Both the position numbers and the translations under genes were made by a program. From Diploscapter coronatus (Eukaryota > Nematoda > Chromadorea > Rhabditida > Rhabditidae): 64,000 nucleotides of DNA. Under the pieces are notes generated by a model. That model saw only the letters and a program-made list of their open reading frames with translations. It searched no databases and had not been told where the DNA came from. Shown here piece after piece: positions 35,350 through 45,424 of this stretch (positions are counted from its first letter, which is position 1; each line of letters opens with the position of its first letter). Location of the stretch: contig OZ038423.1 of assembly GCA_964036155.1 (NCBI GenBank), forward strand, positions 76,337,249-76,401,248. Direction: 5' to 3'.

Positions 35350-38300
35350 CTGCAAACCGACAAATGAGTAATTCAATGAGCGAGGATTCCTGTATCTGTC
35401 ACCGCTAGCAGTTTTCATCTGACGGAGCAACGACTGATTTTTGACAAATGATGTTGTTTTCACTAGAAAAATGCAAAAATATTCGAGAAAAAAAAACCGT
35501 TTTTTTTTTACATATTTCGTCGTTCCGTCACTCCGTCAAATGTTAATTGCCGTCATCAACTGCTCGCCGCAATCATCTGTATTTGTCACCGGAATAAAAA
35601 GTTAGGAATGTAGGATAAAAAGAAAAAGACCGGCGACAAATACAGGACGTTAATGAATGCAAGATCACAAAACAATTATCCCGACCTGGGATGTTTGTCA
35701 TTTATCACTAGGGACATGGAATGATTCGGGTCTTCTGGCGATTAGAGGTAGAACATTCGAGCCTGAAAGCGAATAAATTAGGAAAACGTCGAAATTAGAA
35801 TAAAAACGTGAAAACGAGAAGATAACAATCTCGAAAGTGAGCAAGTGTCGAAAACTCAAAACCAATAAATGGGGTAAGAAAGAAGAGTGCCGGAGTAGTA
35901 AAAATACTGTCAAGATAAAGCAACAGCTTTTTTTTCGGCTTTTCTGAATTTGATTGAATCTTCTCGAACTAGTTATGAAGTCAAGTGCTACTTCTCGCTG
36001 AAAATGGCAGTGAGATATCGATATCCGTATAATCTAGGCCAAAATTGCAGATAACGAATGCCTGGGGGCCTTTGCCTATGTCCCAGTCAAAAGATCTCTC
36101 TACTTCCCTGCATTTCTGCCTAGGACTGCTGTGATGGCTGATGGGTTGGTTTGATATTGGGTTACATGGACAAACGCTGCTGGGGAATTGTGCGGTTTGC
36201 AATACAAAGGTGCAGCTTCACGTGGCCTAGGCATACACTCTGAGGCCCCTGTCCAGAGCCATGGCTATTCCATTCCATGATCAAATATGCAGGTGAGTAC
36301 ACTCAAACTATATACATTTATGGACGGGTTCAAGAAATTGGCATTGGGGAAAAGATAGTTCGGTATAAAATTTCTGAAAAAGAACAAACTTTCTGTCATT
36401 CCTCGAGATTCTAATTATTGGAAAAAAAAGACTTTGAAAGAGGGTCCATAAAGAAAAATGATTCGAGTCCATAAAACTGGCGAATTTGGGAAGATAAATT
36501 CGTTCATTAGAGGAGATTTTACATGTGAATAGAGTTGCACAAATGATTGGAAGAAAACGCGCAAAATTTAGGCACATTACTTTCTGGAAAGCGAGAAAAT
36601 ATGGAGAAGAATAAATATAAAAGGGGCTAGCTGAAAGTTATACATAATGAGATAACATTTTTTACATAAAGAGCGAAGATGAGAGGAAATGTCTAAATAG
36701 AAGTTGGATGTGAGAGATTTCGAGAAGCAGAAATTGGACGAAAGAGAAAGGAAATGGAGAAGGAGACAGAAAGGGTGAGCTCTTCTTTTTACTCGAATAA
36801 CTCGAACCAGTCGACTGCCAGAAATGGAAAAAAATGCAAGCTGATGCTAAAAGAAAGGAGGAAGGACGACGACACAGAAGCAGGCCAGAAAAATGAGATA
36901 ATTAGCAACTAGAGATAGGCAGAAATAGACAGGGAACTGGGGAGAGGGAAAGAAATAATTAGGAAATAGCACAAAGAAAAAGATAACGAAATGACGAAAA
37001 ACATGTGCAGAGTACTACGGGACAGAGACACATTATCAGGTGCAGTTTCGTCAGAAAAATTAACGCAATTAACCAATGCAGAGGGCTTCTCATAAATCTC
37101 GAAAAGAGAAGGAGGAAAGAAAACAAATGCGAAATCCTCGAAAAAACTAGATTTAGAAATTCATTTAAAACAGTTCGATCAATCATCTCGAAAAACGCTC
37201 GTTCAAGATCCTTGTAATACATTTCAACCCAAAAATTGTCATGGAACTGCAGGAAAAATGTTACTCATTCCATTTTCGAGCTCTTTTTCATTCTTCTTCT
37301 CTTTCCAGGCTATTTCCCCAGCTACATTTCACACTCTCACTCATGCATGTATTATCGCTGTGCCGGTGCAATGCAACTGCAACAACATGGCTAGGTACTT
37401 CAAATTTGCTTCCCGCCTCTCTAGTATTCCACTGAGTTTTTTCGCCGATGCATAATAACGCGAAAAACGAATCAATTCAAAATTAATGGCGGTCATTTTA
37501 CCTCATAACAAAAATCTTCAAATCCAAAAGTAATGGACTTCTCAAGAACACAATGAGTCTGCTTGTTCTCGTTCCCAGGATGGTCAACAATCTTGTCCGA
37601 AGAAAATGGTCAAGATGAACAAGGCACGAAAAGCAACATCCTCGTTGCGAGAGGAACGAAATCGTTGCCTAATGTTGAAACTACAATAAAAACTCCGAAA
37701 TTAGCCCCAGTTAGGCAGGAATTTCAAAGGCTGAACGTCCTGCCTCTGCCACTTCGCGAATAAAACGAGACCAATGAATCAAACAGTCAGAAACTTCGAA
37801 AGAACCTTGTTGATATCTTGGCTGACATCAGGATAAGTAAAAAATCACTCTTGAAAAAGCATAAAGGTGAAAACATCAAAATGATTGAATTCGCCTTCTC
37901 AAACTCCGAATTCTGACGGAAAATACTGGAAGAGATTTGAGACTTCCAGCAGCAAAAACTAAGAAAATCGAAAAACAAGATGAAAGGTTATGAAGTGATT
38001 GGAAGAAAGAGCAAATTCTTCGAGATCGACAATGATGAATCGAGGTGCCAAAACCAAGACATGGTTCGATAAGAAATTCAGCTAGAAGCAAACTTTTTCT
38101 TTCATAAATTTTAGCATGAAAAGAAGGGAACTATGCTGATTCATAAGGACAGTCAGGAACATCACTCTTACCTATCCCATGATTCACTTAAAAGTTTATC
38201 AGGAAAAACGACGCAAATGTTACGAAAGAAAAGTTCTAAGAATTACGAAAATCAATATTCCAAAAATCCTTCGACAGATCGACATAGGAAGTGGGTGGCG

Positions 38301-41300
38301 ATTTTAAAAAGTAAAGGAAAACCCTTGGTGAATTCGAAGGAAGAGCTAAAGGGTGATAAGGGGTGATAAAGAGATAAGTGCTGAAAGTGCTGGGAGAGAT
38401 GGGAGAGTGAGAAGTCGAAATGTGAAACGAAGCTGGGATGCTTGTGCTATTCTTTACAGCCAACAACACTACATGTGAGAATGAGTGAAGAAGAAATTGT
38501 GATTCAGATAATGAAACGGAAGAGAGTGAGAAAAGTAGGGAAACAATGATAAACATAACTCGAAAATGACAAATGATGATACTGTAATCGGCAAAGTGCA
38601 TTACTCACACTGAAATGTCGAATCAAAGTGAGAAAAAACTAGAAGAGGTGAACTTTGATTTCGTGAGTATTTTGTTTCAGTTTTGACATTATAAATTTGT
38701 CAATTGAAAACATTGCATCAGTGTCAGACAGCATGCAGAAAGTTGAATTTGCGCAAAAATCTTTTAGAAAACTGTTTTGATAAACTCAGTCTGATAAAGA
38801 AGTAGACTGAGGTGATAAATGATAGGAAGGGATAATGACCGGAGCTCTTCTCAGCCAGCATGAGAATCGCATGAGAGCTACAAGCGATGGGCTGCTGAGG
38901 TTACAACTGCTGCTTGGCTGCAGACAGCCGAGTGTCCGGGGGATGGCGATAATTAGACAGGGGTAATCAATCGATGCAGAGCTGTTCCTGCCCAGCACTG
39001 CAGCCTGCAACAGGGCAAGGAGTGAGTTTTGATAACATCACCGATTGTACGAGATTATCTGCACTGATGGGCCGAAATAAATGTGTTTCGAACTTTAGAA
39101 GAATGAATTGGTGGATGAGGAAGAAGTTCTTGACAAATCGAATGTAAAAGGTGAGAATATCAATTGTCTATCGAGTTCTAAGAGAGAATATTTTTCCTTC
39201 ATAAAAATAATGATGTAATATTGTGATATTTCTATCAAACTTCTCAAAACTTTCGACAACAAGATGGCCGTCAGAGAATTTGGCACCAAGGGAAATCTCA
39301 GATCATTTTTATTGAGTTTTTTTTTCTCCACGAAGTGAGATTTTAGATTCTGGTGAAAGTTGAATAGGATCATTTCACATCGAAGGGATTCCCGAACAAG
39401 GCCTGGAGTCATCAAAATGTAAATGCAAATCGCATAAAACTGCTGCTGACGAAGTGAAGGAGAAAAAAACAGCGATGAGTTCGAAAGCGGAATGGGAAAA
39501 TGCTTGAAAAGGAGAGGAAATGAGCAAAGGCGGCAACCAGATGGGGGTGGATAAAGAGACGGATAAAGGGGGATAAAGGCAGGAGAAGGGATGAGGAGAA
39601 GCTGGGCATGCCATCGCCATGAAGGACTGAAAGGCACAAACTCACTGCACTACCTCATCACTCTCTCAATTTTGATATACAAATGCTAGGGTCTTTCAGG
39701 GCAACAATGCGACTATAGAATAGCTGAAGACTGGAGAATATTTTTCGAGCAAAATTTACTAATTCTCTAGCGCAAGAAGCTGATCTTCACGAATTTTGTC
39801 GGTGAATCGAGAGAGAAAAATAATGATGACCATGATTTAGATCTTATTGTTCTAGTGTCACACTTTCTGCTCGCAATAAAAATGTCAGGCAGACAGAGAC
39901 AAAGAGGAGAAATGGAAGGAATTCATTCTCGGATATGAATAATTCGAAATAAATCCATGTCGAGAAGAGAAGCACAATATTCGAATGAAATCGCGTAGTA
40001 CGAGAAGAGAAGAGGGAGAGGCTCAGCTGGGAGAAGAAGGGAAGAGATGCCAAGGAGGTCCAGATGAAGCATGACTGAAATGATGAACAAAGAAGTTTGA
40101 AAGACCAGTTGAAGATGGGTGGTCGATGAGAGTTTAGAGAGTAAGAAAAAATAAAGCTTTAGAAAGAGCGACATATAGAGAAAAACTTGCTTGGAAGGTA
40201 AACGTTGAACTACTAAAAGGTTCGAAGTGATTAGGGTTCAGAGAATTTCGTAGATAGAGAAGACGAAAGTACGGAGAACAGAAGAGCGTGAAACTACCGA
40301 AAGAGATTGAAGCCGTGAGAGATCGAATGGCATGAAGAAAGGGCAGAGAAGGAGGAGTCTGAAATAAAATGGCTGGCAGCAGCACAAATCAAACCAAATC
40401 CAATGCATGTCGTTGGGCCGAGGGCCGAATTGGCTGTGGCTGTGCAGAATGGCAGCCTGGCAGAATGCTGCAAGTCGAAGAGAATATCTGAAATGAAGAA
40501 AGACGGGGAGAATCGAGAGGGCAGAGATAATCATCGGGAAATGCAAGAAATAAACACAACAACACCCTCAATTTCCGAAGAATTTCTAACATATTCTCTA
40601 GTTTCGTATTGTAAAGGGCTAAACGAATTTTAAATTTAAATAGCTCGTTTGAAGAATAGGTAGGAAGAAAGTTTCCAATGGCATCGTTTCCTTTTAATAT
40701 TTTTCATGAAGATCGGTTTTGTTGTGAAGAGAAGTGGCAAATGAATCTTCATTCACCAAATACACAGTCTAGGATGATGCTAAAATAAAGAAAAATGAAA
40801 CGAGATTCGCAAAAATCCAACAGTCGTTCCTTAAGTTCCTTAAATACAATTTTATGTTGCGATCCATAATTTGTTCGAATGTATTCCATAAATATGAGTG
40901 GTGTGAAATTAGCGGTGCTTTGGTTGAAGGGGAGTTTGAGAGGAGCATAGATGGGTCGACAGCGTGAGAGACAGGCCCAGGCCAGGCATACAAAGCCCAA
41001 GGGCCCATCACAGCTTACGGAGCATGTTCTTCATTTCTCTACCCCTCTTATTCCGAAACACTTTCTCGTGATTTTTTTCTCGAAATTCTCCACCTCCAAA
41101 ATTCTCTCTCCACATTTCTTCTTCAGCTTTTTTCCCGACAATTATTTATGTGTCGTCGAAGAAAAAAAACGAGCAGAAACTCATAGTCATAATGGAGTGA
41201 TGGCGAGGAGCGAAAAAGCAACAAAAGAAGGAATTGGAGGAAGAGATTGTTGAATTGTTGTAAACTTGCCAACTTTATAAGTTTTTTAGGTTATGAGAAT

Positions 41301-42826
41301 AGTCAAATCTGTAAAATTCAGGGGACTATTAGGAAAAATCAAGTACCATCAATAACTATACGGTACTTCTCATTCCTACCTCGTGAAGATCAGCCTTTCT
41401 ATGAGTAGATATGAAATTTACAGTCATCATTAGGTCAACAATCCCACCAAATACTTGCTAACAACGGGTGAAGTAGTCTGCACAGGAAAACAAATTCATT
41501 TACCTAACGGCTTTTTCGATTCTCGAAAATTGGGAAAACTTGTCATAGCAATGATAAGACATTTTGAACAAAGCTTAATCGATATCGGGAAAAATTGCCG
41601 AAAAAGTAAGGAGACTAGTTGGTTCCGAAAAGGCAAAGGCCAGAAGGCGGGCAGCTTTACATCTTCGCTGCGAATGTGTCAAACTTGAACGAGGAATCTT
41701 TGAAAACGAGCAGAAGCCGAAAAGGGCCAACCAAAATAAAAGTAAACGAACAAAGCAAGGATGGAGCTGGGCAAGTTGCAAAGGAAGAAAGGAAGCGGGG
41801 AGAATGCCCGAGGAGGGAAGAAAAATTGAGACAGCGATGAGAGATAAGACAAAATTGGAGAGGCGCAAAGATGCACAATGATGATTATTGAGGAAAAATG
41901 TTGTAAAAAATTCAGCAAATTAGCATATTGCATCATGCTGATAAGAAAATTGGAAGATGAAATGTTCAGATTGTTAACATATCTTTCTAAAGTTCACTAT
42001 TTCAAACTCGCTCTAATTTGGTTACCCTTCCATTTAGCACAATCGACTACGTAACTCTGTCCATTCTAGAGACTTAAATACGTGTAATTTCGAAGTTCTA
42101 AGTTTTATAACTACACTGAGAATGCAGTCTTTCCATTTTATTTTTAGTGTAGTTCACAAGTGAAGTGTACGCATCGGAACTCACTAATCTCGATGAAACT
42201 CTCAAAATAAGGGTTTTCGATGATGGGAATCACGATGGCAATATCAAAATCGACAAAATAGAGTTATAGCAGTTTTAATTCATGATTTGTGCAAGTAATG
42301 AGAAAATCCGTTTGACAAACATGTGAACTAATTTTGCAAATTCGTTTATGCAAGTGAAGAACTGATGATTTTCACCGCTTTCTCGACTCTAGGTTCCTAT
42401 CTTGCCGATGTTGGTGCGATAATCGTGATTCCCATAATCGAAAGCCCTATTTTAAAAGTTTCACCAAGTTCTGTGAGTTCCGATTTTGCACTCCCTTATT
42501 AGTTGTAGCTTAGAAAGTTCGCATTTGATGTACACTGAAGTTGTAGTGACATCTTTACGAAAGGGCAAGACTTCGTTCAACATTACATATTTTAGAGAAT
42601 ATTTATTTATCAGTTAAAGTTGTGAATTGCTTGGAATGTATTGGCTTTGTATGATACACAGGAGTGCTAGTTTAATAACCGTCATCAAGTCGAGTTCATT
42701 TTTCACTGAAGAGTTTTATAAGTTTGCTGCCCTAAGCCCTTGATCCAGTCGAAGCTCTGGGAGAGTGGGGAGGACGGTATCTCAGTGGGTTGAAAGGTTG
42801 GCGAGATTCACCGCGGGACTGAAGTT
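35350..42826. other. 7.5-kb stretch that should contain the mpz-1 5' exon(s) and promoter
   Basis: The first exon I can assign to mpz-1 starts inside a codon, so at least one more coding exon must lie to the right, ending one base into a codon. L27 domains start close to the N-terminus, so it may encode only a few residues and be unrecognisable by eye. The stretch is dominated by purine-rich tracts on the plus strand, for example 36700-36960. A more G+C-rich segment at 38786-39010 could be a 5' exon or promoter. An inverted repeat lies at 42174-42483. Confidence 0.5.
42174..42483. repeat. 310-bp inverted repeat, probable MITE
   Basis: The first 67 or so bases (TCGGAACTCAC...GATGGGAATCACGAT) and the reverse complement of the last 67 share long identical blocks: TCGGAACTCAC, TGAAACT, AAAATA and ATGGGAATCACGAT, about 80% overall by eye. 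No open frame lies between the arms. The size and structure fit a non-autonomous DNA transposon with long terminal inverted repeats. It lies between the 3' end of the Hint-less warthog gene and the mpz-1 5' region. Confidence 0.65.
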
Positions 42827-44083
42827 TCACTGTTCATAATGTTCAGGAATCAAATAGCAATCAAAGCTCACCTCTTCAATATCCTGTTTCTCCTGTTTCT
42901 CCTGCTTCTCCTGCTTCTCCTGCTTCGGCTGCTGCTGATCTTCATGAGCGTGCTCCTCAGTAGCATCTTCCTGTTCTTGGGTACCACACATAATTCTGTA
43001 GACCCACACGCGGACTCCACCCCTATCAATTATTCGCTACAAACCACTAATCCAATACCATCTTCTTACTGTTCAGTTCTGACATTAGCAATGAAGTCAT
43101 ATTCAGCGCCCCCATTGCCGTACAGATCCTTCTCTGCAACCTGGCCACCAACGTAGAACGAGCCAGCAGTAACCAAGTCAGTTCCAACGTAGATCTTATT
43201 CGGAATCGAGATTGTGCAACAGCGCATCAGGAGACTGAAAGAGGCGACAAAATTGTTGAATTGAAGACGTTAATCTGTGATGCTCCAGAGGATATAACTA
43301 GTATTTAATGGGGTGACGGGTCGACGAAGTGTGCAACGATAGACTGACAGAGTGTCTTCTTGTAATGAAAGCATTACATCATTGCATTCTGTCACTTTTT
43401 TATTAACCACCGATTTAGGGCTGGTCAAATTTTCATGAAATCTTCGAAATGGAGATTAGAGATGTTGAAACGGCACTTTAACTTAAACTCCGTGGATATA
43501 AGTTTGATAATATATTTAATATTGGGAAACTTCTGTGCAGCAAAGTGAAATTGAAGCTTGGTGAAATGATAACTTTTTTTGTTTCCAACACGTCTGTAGA
43601 TAGCCTTTAAAATTCTTTTTCGAAATTCTCCAGAAAGCCGTTAAAACAGTTTGAATAAGTGAGAGAAACTTATTATTTCTCTAGGCAATAAATAATTGAG
43701 TATTCTCTATACCTCTGACCACTGGGAGCCCATTTCATTCCAGAGAACACGTCAGTCTCAGCTCTACAACTAGTTTGATCCTAAATCCAACAATCTTCAA
43801 ATCCTCCTCATTCAAAACACATGATCTCACGTCAAGACACCGTCTTCCAGATTCGCCACAAGGAATTTCTCCGCACTCAGCCTCCAATGCTCCATCGTCG
43901 TAAACCGTCAACCTATTAACCACCTAAAGACTACAATGTAAATGCGTTTCTCATCAAATAATTCTTTCAGCAAAACAACAACAGCAAAATTCTTACTTGA
44001 TTAGGTTTACAGTATTTTCCAGGCATAGCCTTCTGAGAATAAGCAATGCCCAACAGGCCAATAAGAACGAAGTGCCTCATCAT
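42827..44083 (-). CDS. Warthog-like secreted protein without Hint domain
   Basis: Five exons: 43997-44083, 43831-43923, 43713-43780, 43070-43234 and 42827-43022, all in phase, 202 residues ending in TGA. Residues 1-17 (MMRHFVLIGLLGIAYSQ) are a signal peptide. The body is a cysteine-rich Wart-like domain: CGEIPCGESGRRC, FSGMKWAPSGQSLLMRCC, TAGSFYVGGQVAEKDLYG, EYDFIANVRTEQGGVRVWVY. It aligns with the Wart domain of the neighbour (LKLQCC, GEVYSGGEV, FDLISNIRK, YELTVTRMNC). No Hint domain follows; instead there is a charged tail with five Gln-Glu-Lys-type repeats. Hedgehog-related proteins of this kind are secreted, often to the cuticle. It lies 416 bases downstream of the full-length gene on the same strand, with a probable trans-splice acceptor two bases before the ATG. 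C. elegans also has warthogs without Hint. The 50-base intron 43781-43830 is the least certain splice. Confidence 0.85.
42883..42927 (-). repeat. In-frame 9-bp repeat encoding Gln-Glu-Lys units
   Basis: Five tandem 9-base units (CAGGAGAAG type on the minus strand) near the 3' end of the Hint-less warthog gene. They encode (KQE)-type triplets and extend the acidic/Gln-rich tail. Unit length keeps the frame, so copy number can vary without breaking the protein. Confidence 0.9.
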
Positions 44084-44085
44084 TA

Positions 44086-44098
44086 CTGTAATTGGAAA
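44086..44098 (-). promoter_or_regulatory. 3' splice acceptor 2 bases before the start codon (probable SL trans-splice site)
   Basis: On the minus strand TTTCCAATTACAG ends two bases before the ATG at 44083. With the upstream warthog gene's stop 416 bases away on the same strand, this could be either monocistronic or downstream-operon trans-splicing. Confidence 0.55.
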
Positions 44099-44448
44099 TC
44101 GATATTGATCAAATCGATACTCGATGATAAAAGCTTGAAAAAATCTATCGGCTGAAACAATGGACAGTGCGTGAAAATGCGCAATGAGATGCGATAGAAA
44201 TGGGGGTAGGCGAAGGGTCGGAAGAGAAAAACGAGGTGAGTTTGTGGGACAGTCACTGAAAGAGAAAGCAGTGGGAGGGAGAAGGGTCAAGGATGTCAGG
44301 AATTTATCCCTGAAAGGAGATATTACAGAGATGCAAGGAATATACGGGTTAGAGGCCAGGAAAATTCGAGAGAAGTTGAGATGGAGAAAAATCGAAAATC
44401 CATAAAATGCAAATATTTTGCACAAAACTCTTTGTAAAAACTTGTATG

Positions 44449-44454
44449 TTTATT
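44449..44454 (-). terminator. Polyadenylation signal AATAAA of the full-length warthog gene
   Basis: AATAAA on the minus strand, 46 bases after the stop codon at 44500-44502. Confidence 0.7.
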
Positions 44455-44499
44455 ATTTGTATGTACTCGTGGGGTTCATTCGTAAATTATTAGAGCGTT

Positions 44500-45424
44500 C
44501 TAGAACTTGGTTGGTATGATGTAATCGATAATGCTGTGGAAGAATTCTGACGACATTGGAGGATCAGTATTTGTCTGTGAAATTGGGTAATAATTGCGCA
44601 GCTAAATATTTTGAGTTTTTTTCTCAATAAATTTAAGTCGTTTTCACCATTTTCTGCAACTCTGCGAAGATATTCATAAACGTCTGTGTTATGGTATTTT
44701 CCTTGACGATATTGTGGCATGAGACGTAAATATCATTCACGAGTAGGTCGCCTAAACTTTAGAATTGTAAAAAATTTCGAAAACGAAGCCTAACCTGTGG
44801 AAGTCATAGGTGCATAAATTCCAGTCTCTCTTACTCGTTTTACTTTTGTAACACGAACTTTAGTCTTTTCTGAAGGGAAAAAATTCTCATCAATATCTTT
44901 GCAAAAAAATACCAAGTCTTCGATCATGTTGTACAAGTTGGAATAGACAGTCAGTAGGCAGAATGTGCTCGGCATAGACTAGTTCATAAATTCCTGTATC
45001 ACAGTCAACCTTTAAAATTTATTCTTCAGTTTTCTTTCAATATCATCTTACTTTGTAGATAAAATGTTTGCTTGTCAATGTTATCGATTTTCCAGAATCA
45101 GTATGAATTTGCAGGAAATCGACAGTAAGATTTTCCTTACGATGCATGAAGTATTCGACTTCAGTGAAGTAATTCTGAATTTTGATGAGTGAATGATGCA
45201 AGAAACGAATGAATTACGCTGTTTCCATCTATTGTCAATACGGAGTCGCCAATTCTCAAGTCTTTCATGGCTTTGATTCCACTATGAGTTTGTACAGTAT
45301 CATCGCCTGCATTGCATTTTCATTTGTGAATTTTAAAAAATAGTCTACCTGTGAAGCATGCATATGCCGAGCTAACAGGATAGTAATATCCGGCTTGTGT
45401 GACTGGAATCACTTGTTCACCGAC
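44500..45424 (-). other. wrt-like: Warthog gene: Hint/Hog autoprocessing domain
   Basis: Residues 335 to the end, seven exons. The nucleophile Cys335 is in ACFTGDDTVQTHSGIKAM, followed by LRIGDSVLTIDGNS. The conserved block is ITLTSKHFIYK, then YELVYAEHILPTDCLFQL, GIYAPMTSTGDLLVNDIYVS and a C-terminal hydrophobic segment. Spacing of the T-x-x-H block from the Cys is as in hedgehog Hint domains. Confidence 0.92.

Noticed and set aside
36250..36300. Plus-strand ATG with a good donor (CAG|GTGAGT)
   Set aside because: No downstream exon in a matching frame and no acceptor; an isolated donor in A+T-rich flank.
39095..39637. 180-codon open frame on the minus strand
   Set aside because: Same pattern: a low-complexity Ser/Phe/Leu/Pro translation of a purine-rich tract, no signals of a gene.
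42174..42483. An autonomous transposon gene between the inverted repeats
   Set aside because: The space between the arms is under 200 bases and has no meaningful open frame.
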